A stretch of DNA of 17,140 bases from JACQXX01 sp964639175 (GCA_964639175.1 CAZXCE010000107.1:1-17140), one strand, 5' to 3'. Shown: positions 6,185-13,743, counted from the first letter of the stretch. Translations and numbers: made by a program. Notes: generated by a model from the letters alone, not told the origin.

Positions 6185-7278
6185 GTTTTTGGAAAACCGA
6201 TAAAGTCAACGAACAACAGGTAGTCGAAGCCTTACGGGCAGTGAAAGACCCGGATTTGCATCGTGATGTCGTGAGTCTCAACATGATCCGCGATATCAAG
6301 ATTCAAGGCACCGAAGTCGCCTTCCGATTTGTGCTGACAACCCCTGCCTGCCCGGTCAAAGAAAAGCTGGAAGATGACGCCAGGAAAGCCGTTTTGTCCA
6401 TTCCCGGAGTCACCAAGGTCGAAATCAAAATGGATTCTGAAGTCCCGAAAGGACGCGGAATTCCAGAAAAAGAAGCCATCCAGGGCGTGCGCAATATTAT
6501 TGCTGTCAGTTCGGGCAAGGGTGGCGTTGGCAAATCAACCGTTGCTGTCAATCTGGCCGTTGCGCTTGGTCGCACAGGCGCCCGGGTTGGATTGCTTGAT
6601 ACCGATATTTATGGCCCCAACGTGCCAATCATGTTGGGTGTCAACGATGAACCCACGATTGTTGGTCGTCGCATTTTGCCCCGTGAAGCTCACGGAATTC
6701 GGTTTATGTCGATTGGATTAATCAATCGCGGAGACCGGCCAGTCATTATGCGCGGCCCAATGTTGCACGGTGTCGTGCAGCAATTTCTTCGGGAAGTTGA
6801 ATGGGGAGAACTGGATTATCTGGTGGTTGACATGCCGCCCGGAACCGGAGATGTCCAGTTGAGCCTGGCCCAGTTGGTGCCCGTTTCAGGTGCCGTGCTG
6901 GTCACAACTCCCCAGGAAGTAGCCCTGGCTGATGTTCGCAAGGCATTTAATATGTTTCGCCAGGTCGGGATTCCAGTTTTTGGAATCGTCGAAAACATGA
7001 GCTACTTCGTCTGTCCACACTCTGCCGAACCAATTTTTATCTTCGGACAGGGTGGCGGCTCTAAAATGGCGAAGGACTTTGACAGTACTTTTTTGGGTGA
7101 AGTGCCCCTGAGCATAAACGTTCGCCAGGGCGGTGACGTAGGGGTACCTGTAGTTATAGGCGAACCTGAGAGTATTCAGGCTCAAGCATTCTTCAAAATC
7201 GCCGAGGCGCTTGCAGCTCAAGTGAGCATCGCCGCAATCGAAGCGCCCAAGCTGCCTACACTAAACATTGGAGGGTAA
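6181..7278 (+). CDS. apbC: Mrp/ApbC-family Fe-S cluster carrier ATPase
   Basis: A 365-residue P-loop protein of the Mrp/NBP35 family, which delivers Fe-S clusters to apoproteins in the cytoplasm. An N-terminal MIP18/DUF59-like domain (VVEALRAVKDPDLHRDVVSL through VKIEIKM-like residues near 80) is followed by the deviant Walker A SSGKGGVGKSTVAVNLAVAL near residue 110, then LLDTDIYGPNVPIMLG, and Walker B-like YLVVDMPPGTGDVQLSL. The segment where most homologues have CPxC reads ENMSYFVCPHSAEPIFIFG, so the second cysteine is serine. That CXXC ligates a bridging cluster in characterised ApbC proteins, so either a different ligand is used or carrier function is altered. The start is GTG overlapping the previous stop; the stop abuts the Shine-Dalgarno of the next gene. 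Confidence 0.92.
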   Translation: MSFWKTDKVNEQQVVEALRAVKDPDLHRDVVSLNMIRDIKIQGTEVAFRFVLTTPACPVKEKLEDDARKAVLSIPGVTKVEIKMDSEVPKGRGIPEKEAIQGVRNIIAVSSGKGGVGKSTVAVNLAVALGRTGARVGLLDTDIYGPNVPIMLGVNDEPTIVGRRILPREAHGIRFMSIGLINRGDRPVIMRGPMLHGVVQQFLREVEWGELDYLVVDMPPGTGDVQLSLAQLVPVSGAVLVTTPQEVALADVRKAFNMFRQVGIPVFGIVENMSYFVCPHSAEPIFIFGQGGGSKMAKDFDSTFLGEVPLSINVRQGGDVGVPVVIGEPESIQAQAFFKIAEALAAQVSIAAIEAPKLPTLNIGG

Positions 7279-7280
7279 TC

Positions 7281-7502
7281 ATGGTGCAAGTTGCCATTAC
7301 GGAAGATAATCGTTTTTCCACATTCGTCAAAAGCAAAAAATCAGAAGCCTATCGTGATCTGGAAATGTGGCAGGAATGGTTTGCAGCCCGTGGAATTCCA
7401 TCTGTCATTGCAAGTACTTCAAGCGGTTATGCCTTATATCGCGAAGGCCTGATTGAAGTTGATATCCACGACGATAGACCAGCCAGCGCTGTTGCGGCCT
7501 AG
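7281..7502 (+). CDS. Small protein of unknown function in Fe-S operon
   Basis: A 73-residue protein starting with ATG 2 bp after the mrp stop, preceded by a strong GGAGGG (7270-7275) with 5 bases of spacing, so translation is well supported. It contains a basic and aromatic middle part (KSKKSEAYRDLEMWQEWFAARGIPS) and an acidic C-terminus (LIEVDIHDDRPAS). There are no cysteines, no signal peptide and no membrane segment. I do not recognise the family. Its position as the last gene of the sufR-like/mrp operon, before a terminator, suggests a role connected with Fe-S handling or its control, but nothing in its sequence proves this. Confidence 0.75.
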   Translation: MVQVAITEDNRFSTFVKSKKSEAYRDLEMWQEWFAARGIPSVIASTSSGYALYREGLIEVDIHDDRPASAVAA

Positions 7503-7614
7503 TCCTTCAGAACCCTATCTCACCGGGTGCGGTGCTTTTCCTCTTGTTCAGGCCACAGGCCCTTCGTTTGGTTGAAAAGTGACTGGCTCCCTTTGAAGAA
7601 ATATCAACCCCGCA

Positions 7615-7662
7615 CGAGGCATCCCGATGTACTGGTTTCATCAGGATGCCTCGACTTGTTTT
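7615..7662 (+). terminator. Terminator of the sufR-like operon
   Basis: CGAGGCATCC (7615-7624) pairs with GGATGCCTCG (7644-7653), and GATG/CATC extends the stem inward after one mismatch. ACTTGTTTT follows. An outer pair TCAACCCC (7604-7611) and GGGGTTGA (7667-7674) could enclose the hairpin and its T-run. No gene is supported between 7503 and 7700. Confidence 0.75.
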
Positions 7663-7700
7663 ATATGGGGTTGAAACAGCGGACTTGGGGCAATCAAAGA

Positions 7701-7848
7701 GATGAAGGATGCGGGATGCGAGATGAAAGAAAACCAGTTTTTCAACGCTCAGCCTCTAACCCGACTTCTTCAGCCCTGGTTTAGGGCTTGGAGCTGAGTG
7801 GGTCATTTCTTTCGAACCCGGAACCCGATTTTTCTTCATTCTTCATTC
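7701..7848 (-). repeat. Dispersed heptad-repeat element A, copy 2 (inverted)
   Basis: Inverted copy of the 3730-3914 element. Its plus strand begins with in-phase heptads GATGAAG, GATGCGG, GATGCGA, GATGAAA (7701-7728). After the shared middle block (7772-7812) come two GAACCCG units (7814-7827), ATTTTTC, and two TTCATTC (7835-7848), ending 7 bp before the ATG of the next gene. Copy 1 has eight units where this has two. Confidence 0.82.
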
Positions 7849-7855
7849 CTACAGT

Positions 7856-8614
7856 ATGACTTTTGTTTTTCCAAAGATTTGGGCCCATCGCGGGGCGCGT
7901 TCCCAGGCGCCAGAAAACACGCTCGCGGCCTTTCGTCGGGCCTTTGAACTTGGTGCCGATGGTGTTGAGCTGGATGTGATGTGTTGTGGGACAGGGGAAC
8001 TGGTTGTGTTTCACGATTATGAGGTTTCACGGCTCACAACGGGCAAAGGCAAAACTGGAGAGCTTTCTCTTCAGGTCCTGAAATCTCTGGATGTCGGCAG
8101 CCATTTCAGCCCTCAATTTGCTGGTGAACCTCCGCCGACCCTCCCTGAAGTTTTGGATGCCCTTCCCCCGACCGCGTCAATTAATATCGAAATCAAAAAT
8201 GAAGCCATTCGGAGTGCGGGTGAGGAACAGATTGTCGTGAAATTGATTCGCCAGTACCACCTGCTTGACCGTGCCATTGTTTCATCATTCAACCCATTTG
8301 TGCTGCGGCGGGTACGCAAACTTGACCCGCACATTCGGATTGGGTATCTCCACGAAGCCCACCCACGGCTGTATCTCCGCCCCAAAGCAGTTTCCACCTG
8401 GCTCCGGCCAAATGCGGTGCATCCAGAATTTACCGTCGTTACTTCAGAAATGATTCGACGGGCTCATCAACGCGGAGTTGCGGTTCATGCCTGGACCGTT
8501 AACGAAGTTGAGGTTATGCGTCGATTGATTGAGTGGGGTGTAGATGCGTTGATTACTGATTTTCCGGAACGCGCCCTGAAACTGAAAGCTGAATACCTGA
8601 CCGGAAGCGAGTAA
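7856..8614 (+). CDS. Glycerophosphodiester phosphodiesterase family protein
   Basis: A 252-residue TIM-barrel GDPD-domain protein, which hydrolyses glycerophosphodiesters to glycerol-3-phosphate and an alcohol. Near the N-terminus WAHRGARSQAPENTLAAFRR contains the catalytic His-Arg and the metal-binding Glu. VELDVMCCGTGELVVFHD follows with the Glu/Asp ligands and the second catalytic His. SINIEIKNE and the C-terminal HAWTVNEVEVMRRLIEWGVD and ALITDFPERAL are typical later barrel strands. There is no signal peptide, so a cytoplasmic enzyme of UgpQ type is likely. The ATG lacks a Shine-Dalgarno and is separated from repeat element A by only 7 bases. The substrate cannot be told from sequence. 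Confidence 0.9.
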   Translation: MTFVFPKIWAHRGARSQAPENTLAAFRRAFELGADGVELDVMCCGTGELVVFHDYEVSRLTTGKGKTGELSLQVLKSLDVGSHFSPQFAGEPPPTLPEVLDALPPTASINIEIKNEAIRSAGEEQIVVKLIRQYHLLDRAIVSSFNPFVLRRVRKLDPHIRIGYLHEAHPRLYLRPKAVSTWLRPNAVHPEFTVVTSEMIRRAHQRGVAVHAWTVNEVEVMRRLIEWGVDALITDFPERALKLKAEYLTGSE

Positions 8615-8826
8615 CCTCGTTCCCAGAGTCTGTGATTGCTGATCTGTTATCACCCCTCGGCGGCGGCTCACAATCGGCCATCTGCCCGCTCAGTTAAAAT
8701 CTCACACTTCAAAGGCACCACAGTGGCTTGTCTCACTTTCCTTTTGGAGAATCCCCCTGCTCGTGATACAAAGATCAGTTTTTCTCCGTTGATTTAATTG
8801 AAAGAAAGGAATCTTAGAAACATCGT

Positions 8827-9999
8827 ATGATTTCACCTCATGGAGGTCGCCTCATTCACAGAGTTGCTACACCCGAAGTTCGTACCGAACTACTTGACCG
8901 GGCAGCTTCCCTTCCTCGCTTGACCCTTGGTTCACGTGAAATTTCAGATTTGGAAATGATTGCTGATGGCGCATTGTCACCGCTCGAAGGTTTTATGAAC
9001 CGCGCTGACTATGAAAGCGTCCGCGATCATATGCATCTGGCGTCTGGGCTTCCGTGGTCAATTCCGATTACCCTTTCAGCCACCACTGAACAAGCCGCTC
9101 AGTTTACCGAAGGTCAGGAAATCGCCCTGTACAATGGCGACGATGAGTTGCTGGCAGTGATGAACCTGGAAGAAAAATCTCCCTATACCCAGGCAGATAA
9201 AGAACAAGAAGCCCAGAAAGTCTATCGCACCACTGAGGCCGCCCATCCCGGCGTCAAAGCGGTCTATGATATGGGAGACGTGTTGCTGGCCGGGCCAATT
9301 ACACTTGTCAATCACCTGACCGGACTTCCTTTTGCTGATCATCGGCGGACACCAGCTCAAACCCGAGCCGCGTTTGCCGAACGCGGCTGGGAACGTGTGG
9401 TCGGATTCCAGACACGCAATCCAGTCCACCGGGCTCACGAATACATCCAAAAAGTTGCCCTCGAAATTGTTGATGGCCTGATGCTCCACCCACTGGTTGG
9501 TGACACCAAATCTGATGATATTCCAGCGGATGTCCGCATGAAGTGCTATCAGGTATTGCTCGACAATTACTATCCACAAAACCGGGTTCTGCTGTCTGTC
9601 TTCCCAGCCGCCATGCGCTACGCCGGGCCGCGCGAAGCAATTTTTCACGCGATTGTCCGCAAAAATTATGGCTGCACCCATTTTATTGTGGGTCGCGACC
9701 ATGCGGGCGTGGGCAATTACTACGGCACCTATGATGCCCAGTTGATCTTTAAGGAATTTGATGCCCGTGCACTGGACATCACCCCGCTGTTCTTTGAACA
9801 CACAGTTTTTTGCCGCAAATGTGGCAGCATGGTTTCCCCAAAAACCTGCCCACACGGAAATGAACATCATGTGTTTCTGTCAGGAACCAAAGTTCGCGAA
9901 ATGCTCCAGCGAGGCGAAATTCCGCCAGTTGAATTCACCCGCCCCGAAGTTGCCGAAATCCTGATTGAGTCAATGCGGAGTGCCAGCGCAACAGCCTAG
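8827..9999 (+). CDS. sat: Sulfate adenylyltransferase (ATP sulfurylase)
   Basis: Homo-oligomeric Sat-type ATP sulfurylase of 390 residues, making adenosine 5'-phosphosulfate from ATP and sulfate. It contains the N-terminal PUA-like domain (LTLGSREISDLEMIADGALS, PLEGFM), the nucleotide-binding motif GFQTRNPVHRAHEYIQK (QxRNPxHxxH) near residue 197, LHPLVGDTKSDDIP, and GRDHAGVGNYYGTYDAQLIF. A C-terminal cluster CRKCGSM...TCPHG resembles the zinc-binding insertion of bacterial and thermophile Sat. There is no APS-kinase domain, unlike fungal enzymes. No cysNC or APS reductase is adjacent, so direction (assimilation or sulfur oxidation) is not indicated. AAAGGAA about 16-20 bases before the ATG is a weak ribosome binding site. 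Confidence 0.95.
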   Translation: MISPHGGRLIHRVATPEVRTELLDRAASLPRLTLGSREISDLEMIADGALSPLEGFMNRADYESVRDHMHLASGLPWSIPITLSATTEQAAQFTEGQEIALYNGDDELLAVMNLEEKSPYTQADKEQEAQKVYRTTEAAHPGVKAVYDMGDVLLAGPITLVNHLTGLPFADHRRTPAQTRAAFAERGWERVVGFQTRNPVHRAHEYIQKVALEIVDGLMLHPLVGDTKSDDIPADVRMKCYQVLLDNYYPQNRVLLSVFPAAMRYAGPREAIFHAIVRKNYGCTHFIVGRDHAGVGNYYGTYDAQLIFKEFDARALDITPLFFEHTVFCRKCGSMVSPKTCPHGNEHHVFLSGTKVREMLQRGEIPPVEFTRPEVAEILIESMRSASATA

Positions 10000-10008
10000 T
10001 CTGTATTC

Positions 10009-10120
10009 GTACCCGGTGCTTTGTACCTGGTTCCTGATCCTTCGTACCTGGTGCTTGGAAAGTATTGGTTCCTAAGCACTAAGTACAAAGCACCAGGAAC
10101 CAGGTACGAAGCACCAGACA
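10009..10120. repeat. Heptad-periodic inverted repeat (element B, copy 1)
   Basis: From 10009 the sequence divides into sixteen in-phase 7-bp units. The left half is dominated by GTACCTG, GTTCCTG and GTGCTTG variants, the right half by the complementary type (CAAAGCA, CCAGGAA, CCAGGTA, CGAAGCA). The halves form a long imperfect inverted repeat around GAAAGTATTGGTTC (10058-10071). The centre and right arm resemble the element at 11511-11711. It fills most of the sat-glmM gap. No coding potential is evident. Confidence 0.82.
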
Positions 10121-10150
10121 CGTCATCCTCTCCTACGTTCTATTCATCCT

Positions 10151-11512
10151 ATGAAAAAGTACTTCGGAACCGATGGTATTCGCTGTGTGGCCGGTGAATT
10201 TCCATTGCAACCACGCGCCCTGAATGTTTTGGGGGCTACTCTGGTGACAGAATTTTCTCGCCGACTTGGACGGCAACCGTCTTTTGTCGTTGGTGGTGAT
10301 ACCCGAGAGTCTACATCGTGGATTGCTGGCGCCCTGGGTTGGGGAATTCGGTCAGCAGGTGGAAAGCTGGTGTCAGCCGGAGTTATTCCAACGCCCGGTG
10401 TGGCCTATTTGACTTCCGCCATGAAGTTTGACGCCGGTGTGGTGATCTCGGCTTCCCATAATCCCTTTCAAGACAATGGGATCAAGATTTTCTTCCCAAG
10501 TGGCCAAAAACAAGATAATGCCCTGGAACTGGCTCTGGAACTGGCACTTGAATCGCTTGCCCAGGAAATACCCGATCAGACTGACAGTGGGGAGTCACTT
10601 GACCTTCGAACCGATGACAACCTTTCGGCACGCTACCTTGAATTTCTCTGTTCTGAAATTGGAAAAGGGCTTTCACTGTCAAAGCTAAAACTGGCTGTGG
10701 ATTGTGCTCACGGCGCCGCCAGCTATTATGCCCGGGTGATCTTGGAAAGCCTTGGGGCTCAAGTTCATACCATTGGAGCTGACCCAGATGGGAAAAACAT
10801 CAACCTGAATTGCGGATCACTCCACCTGGAGAACCTCCAGGCGCTGGTTCAAGAAATTGGGGCGGATTTGGGAATTGCCTTTGATGGTGATGCTGACCGC
10901 TGCCTGTTTGTTGATCACAAAGGCAATCTGGTGGATGGAGATGCGACACTGTTTCTGATGGCAAAATGGCTGGATGAACAGGAAAAACTCGCTCCACGGC
11001 AGGTCGTTGCCACCGTGATGAGCAACCTCGGCCTGGAACTGGCGCTCCGGGATCGTGACATTGAACTGATTCGGGCGAACGTTGGCGACAAATATGTGCT
11101 TGAAGAACTCCTGCGGACAGGGGCGCTGGTCGGCGGTGAACAATCAGGCCATATTATTTTTCCTCAAATTGGTCTGGCTGGTGACGGAATGGTCACCGCG
11201 CTTCAAATTCTCAGGATTGTGGCTGAAAAACAACATTCACTGGCGGAGCTAACCCAGGAATTCACCACCTGCCCGCAAATTCTGATCAACGTTCGTGTCC
11301 GTGAAAAAATCCCATTTGCCCAGGTTCCAGCTATTGCTGAGGTGGCACATCAGATTGAAAGCCACTTTGCTGGACGGGGAAGACTCCTGCTTCGATATTC
11401 TGGAACTGAAAAACTCGCTCGTGTGATGGTCGAAGGCGAAAACCTGGAAGATGTCACATCTCAGGCGAAAACCCTGGCGGCAGTCATTCAAAAGGAACTG
11501 GGGCAAAACTGA
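10151..11512 (+). CDS. glmM: Phosphoglucosamine mutase GlmM
   Basis: A 453-residue alpha-D-phosphohexomutase that interconverts glucosamine-6-phosphate and glucosamine-1-phosphate for peptidoglycan and LPS precursors. The N-terminus KKYFGTDGIRCVAGEFPLQP is characteristic of GlmM. The phosphoserine loop is VVISASHNPFQDNGIKIF (about residues 97-114), the metal-binding loop is AFDGDADRCLFVD (near residue 243), the sugar-specificity loop is VGGEQSGHII, and the phosphate-binding segment RYSGTEKLARVMVEGE lies near the C-terminus. Length is normal for the family. A 12-bp tandem duplication encodes the local ALELALELALES repeat near residue 120. The ATG has no clear Shine-Dalgarno, and the gene is bracketed by two heptad-repeat elements. 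Confidence 0.94.
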   Translation: MKKYFGTDGIRCVAGEFPLQPRALNVLGATLVTEFSRRLGRQPSFVVGGDTRESTSWIAGALGWGIRSAGGKLVSAGVIPTPGVAYLTSAMKFDAGVVISASHNPFQDNGIKIFFPSGQKQDNALELALELALESLAQEIPDQTDSGESLDLRTDDNLSARYLEFLCSEIGKGLSLSKLKLAVDCAHGAASYYARVILESLGAQVHTIGADPDGKNINLNCGSLHLENLQALVQEIGADLGIAFDGDADRCLFVDHKGNLVDGDATLFLMAKWLDEQEKLAPRQVVATVMSNLGLELALRDRDIELIRANVGDKYVLEELLRTGALVGGEQSGHIIFPQIGLAGDGMVTALQILRIVAEKQHSLAELTQEFTTCPQILINVRVREKIPFAQVPAIAEVAHQIESHFAGRGRLLLRYSGTEKLARVMVEGENLEDVTSQAKTLAAVIQKELGQN

Positions 11513-11711
11513 AGAATGAAGAATGAAGAATGTTCCTGGTTCTTGGTTCTTAGTTCTTGGTTCTTGGTTCTTAGTTCTTGGTTCTTGGAAGGTATTGATT
11601 CTAAAACACCAGGTACAAAGTACCAGGTACTAACCACTGGCCATTAGATCGTTTCTTCATTCTTCATTCTTCATTCTCAATTCTTCATTCTTCATCCTCA
11701 ATTCTTCATTC
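11511..11711. repeat. Heptad-repeat element (element B, expanded copy) filling glmM-mag gap
   Basis: In-phase 7-bp units start within the glmM stop codon: three GAAGAAT, then GTTCCTG and seven GTTCTTG/GTTCTTA units (11532-11587). A core follows (GAAGGTATTGATTC, then ACACCAGGTACAAAGTACC) that matches the centre and right arm of the 10009-10120 element. After a short unique part, eight units of TTCATTC/TCAATTC type (11656-11711) end 5 bp before the next ATG. The two ends (GAATGAA-type and TTCATTC-type) are mutually inverted. Nothing else is visible in this gap. Confidence 0.85.
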
Positions 11712-11716
11712 TTCCA

Positions 11717-12292
11717 ATGGATCAACTCGAACTCTCCTTTTTTGAAAGAGATACACTGACTGTTGCCCGAGAGTTGCTCGGGTGTCGGCTGGCGCTCGGG
11801 AAGTTGGAAGGAATGATTGTCGAAACTGAAGCCTACACCACGGATGCTGCCTCACACGGCCTGTTACCTGGTGAGCGCAGCCGGTTAATGAAGGAAACAG
11901 CCGGTCGGGTCTATGTGTATCTGATTTATGGAATGTACCATTGCCTGAATTTCACCGCAGACATCACCGGCCCTGGGGCGGTGCTCATTCGAGCGATTGA
12001 ACCTCAAAAAGGATTTGAATCACAGTCACCGCCCCCTCACTGGCATAAACTCGCCAATGGTCCAGGAAAGCTATGTCGTTTGTTTGGAATAGATCTGAGT
12101 TATAACGGCAGTCTGGTCGGCGATAAGATCCAGCTTCTCAAACCAGTAACTGAAGTTGAGGTTGCGACATCAGCGCGAATAGGAATCAGCAAAGCAATTG
12201 ATCTTCCCTGGCGCTTTTACATTCCTGGAAATAAAGCCGTTAGCCGTTTTAAAACTCCCCAGCCTACCTTGCTTCAATCATCCGAGATCTGA
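11717..12292 (+). CDS. 3-methyladenine DNA glycosylase, AAG/MPG family
   Basis: A 191-residue protein of the AAG (Mpg) family, which excises alkylated and deaminated purines in base excision repair. Family hallmarks are LTVARELLGCRL at the N-terminus, the catalytic segment IVETEAYTTDAASHG with the active-site Glu, GRVYVYLIYGMYHCLNF with the conserved tyrosines and the strand preceding the DNA-intercalating region, AVLIRAIEP, and NGPGKLCRLFGID. Length fits bacterial members. The ATG is 5 bp after a run of TTCATTC heptads and has no Shine-Dalgarno. The 3' end overlaps the convergent antiporter gene by 15 bp. Confidence 0.92.
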   Translation: MDQLELSFFERDTLTVARELLGCRLALGKLEGMIVETEAYTTDAASHGLLPGERSRLMKETAGRVYVYLIYGMYHCLNFTADITGPGAVLIRAIEPQKGFESQSPPPHWHKLANGPGKLCRLFGIDLSYNGSLVGDKIQLLKPVTEVEVATSARIGISKAIDLPWRFYIPGNKAVSRFKTPQPTLLQSSEI

Positions 12293-13543
12293 AAGCGATT
12301 GATCAGGTTCAACAAACTCAGAGCTACCATCTTCGACCAAAGCATCTGGTTCAACTGGGCTTGGTTGAAATAAAACGGCCAGAAAGGGTGGAGCAACCAG
12401 CGTTGTCGCAACCGCCATAAAAACGACAACGGCATACAGAGCTGGGGATAAAACCTGACTTTTCAAACCAATCTGGGCCACGATAATGCCGACTTCTCCA
12501 CGCGGGACCATCCCCATTCCCACTTGTAAAGCTGTTCGTTTCCCCATTGGCAAAGCCACCAGGCCACAAGCGACCAGTTTGGTCACAACGGCAACCAGCG
12601 TTGTCACCAAAGCCAGTGTAATCACCTGCGCGTCTTTGAAAACACTCAGGTCAAGTTGAAGCCCAATGCTGACCAGAAAAAAAGGGACCGAAAACTCCAT
12701 CACTGAACTGGCCTGAGCGTGTAAGTTGGTGTGTTCGGTGGACTCACCCAGGGCCATTCCTGCCAGGAAAGCGCCAATCAAAGCCGCGACGCCAACCAGC
12801 GTGCCTAACCACGACAACCCAAGGCACAATAAAATTCCAACAATGAAGTAGGCTTCATTTACTTTCAGATTTTCGATTTGGGGTTGTGCCCGTTTGACCA
12901 GGCGCGTTCCCACCACCATCACAAATATGGTAAACCCAATTGAAAGCCCCGCCGTCACCCCAAGTTCAGCATAGTTGATCCCACCGCGTGCCAGACTGCT
13001 GACAATACTCAGGACAATCAGCCCCAGAATATCGTCAATCACCGCTGCACCAAGGATAATCTGACTGGCTTTGGTATTGAGCACATTCATCGTTCCCAAC
13101 ACCCGGGCCGTAATCCCCACGCTGGTCGCCACCAGGGCAGCCCCCATAAAAATACTCTGGTACCCGGTTGTCTGCCACAGACTAAAAACGGCCCACCCGG
13201 CGATGAATGGCACCACAACTCCCGAAACGGCTACCAGCAAAGCCCGGCCCCCTACTTTCAAAAGGGCGCTGGAGTTGATTTCCAACCCAACCATGAACAG
13301 GAGCAGCATAACGCCAATTTCAGACAGTGCCTGAGTGACCTGTGAGGGAGCCACCAGTTTGAGCACACTTGGGCCAATGACAACCCCGGCCAGAATTTCA
13401 CCGACAACGGCTGGCTGTTTTAACCGTTCAAACAATTCAGCCGCAATTTTGGCCGCGGCAAAAATGATAAACAGTTCAAATAAAACCTGATCGCCGCCGG
13501 CCCCAGTGAAACTGGCTGGAAGAAAAATCTGTGACATCAGCAT
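12278..13543 (-). CDS. CPA2-family cation:proton antiporter
   Basis: Polytopic inner-membrane protein of 421 residues with about 12 hydrophobic segments, of the Na+/H+ exchanger (KefB/NapA) type. Family features are KQPAVVGEILAGVVIGPSVL in the first transmembrane helices, MLLLFMVGLEINSSALL, the discontinuous-helix segment VATSVGITARVL, and the ion-binding GAAVIDDILGLIVLS with the adjacent Asp-Asp pair typical of electrogenic exchangers. Also seen are LIGAFLAGMALGE and GMVPRGEVGIIVAQIG. No C-terminal RCK/TrkA domain is present, so it is not a full Kef channel. I chose ATG 13543 because an upstream TTG at 13588 falls inside an inverted repeat and would add a non-conserved leader. ATG 13537 is equally possible. 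Ion specificity cannot be told. Confidence 0.9.
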   Translation of the reverse strand: MLMSQIFLPASFTGAGGDQVLFELFIIFAAAKIAAELFERLKQPAVVGEILAGVVIGPSVLKLVAPSQVTQALSEIGVMLLLFMVGLEINSSALLKVGGRALLVAVSGVVVPFIAGWAVFSLWQTTGYQSIFMGAALVATSVGITARVLGTMNVLNTKASQIILGAAVIDDILGLIVLSIVSSLARGGINYAELGVTAGLSIGFTIFVMVVGTRLVKRAQPQIENLKVNEAYFIVGILLCLGLSWLGTLVGVAALIGAFLAGMALGESTEHTNLHAQASSVMEFSVPFFLVSIGLQLDLSVFKDAQVITLALVTTLVAVVTKLVACGLVALPMGKRTALQVGMGMVPRGEVGIIVAQIGLKSQVLSPALYAVVVFMAVATTLVAPPFLAVLFQPSPVEPDALVEDGSSEFVEPDQSLSDLG

Positions 13544-13576
13544 GGAATCTTTCCCGATACACAGCTTTGGAAAATG

Positions 13577-13627
13577 CAAAAGGTACAAAAAAGAAGCAAT
13601 GCCTTCCCTTCATTTTTGTACCTTTTG
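13577..13627. repeat. Perfect 15-bp inverted repeat upstream of the antiporter
   Basis: CAAAAGGTACAAAAA (13577-13591) is repeated in perfect inversion at 13613-13627 around a 21-base loop, 34 to 84 bp upstream of the antiporter ATG. It could be an mRNA-leader hairpin, an operator, or a fragment of the GGTAC-containing repeat family seen around glmM. No T-run makes it an obvious terminator. Confidence 0.7.
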
Positions 13628-13687
13628 ATGAGGATAATACCAATTTGTACAGAAGTCCTCGCATTGGAAAATAGTCAAATAGTTCAA

Positions 13688-13731
13688 TTCAATAAACTTA
13701 TTGAACGACTGACTACGGACAACTGACTACG
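13688..13731. repeat. Short palindrome and 14-bp direct repeat between pgk and antiporter
   Basis: TTCAATAA-AC-TTATTGAA (13688-13705) is a perfect 8-bp palindrome. It is followed by two copies of ACTGACTACG (13708-13717 and 13722-13731) at a 14-bp offset, twice the 7-bp period seen elsewhere. No terminator with a T-run was recognised after pgk on the minus strand. Confidence 0.6.
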
Positions 13732-13743
13732 AGCTGGTACAAG

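Noticed and set aside
7527..7784. Open frame of 85 codons on the plus strand
   Set aside because: It runs through the operon terminator and repeat element A, has no ribosome binding site, and its product is low complexity without family features.
9076..9870. Long antisense open frame of 264 codons opposite sat
   Set aside because: It lies entirely within the strongly conserved sat coding sequence, and its translation has no family features; it is a shadow frame.
13546..13588. TTG 13588 as start of the antiporter
   Set aside because: It lies inside the inverted repeat at 13577-13627, and the extra residues do not resemble the N-terminus of CPA2 transporters.
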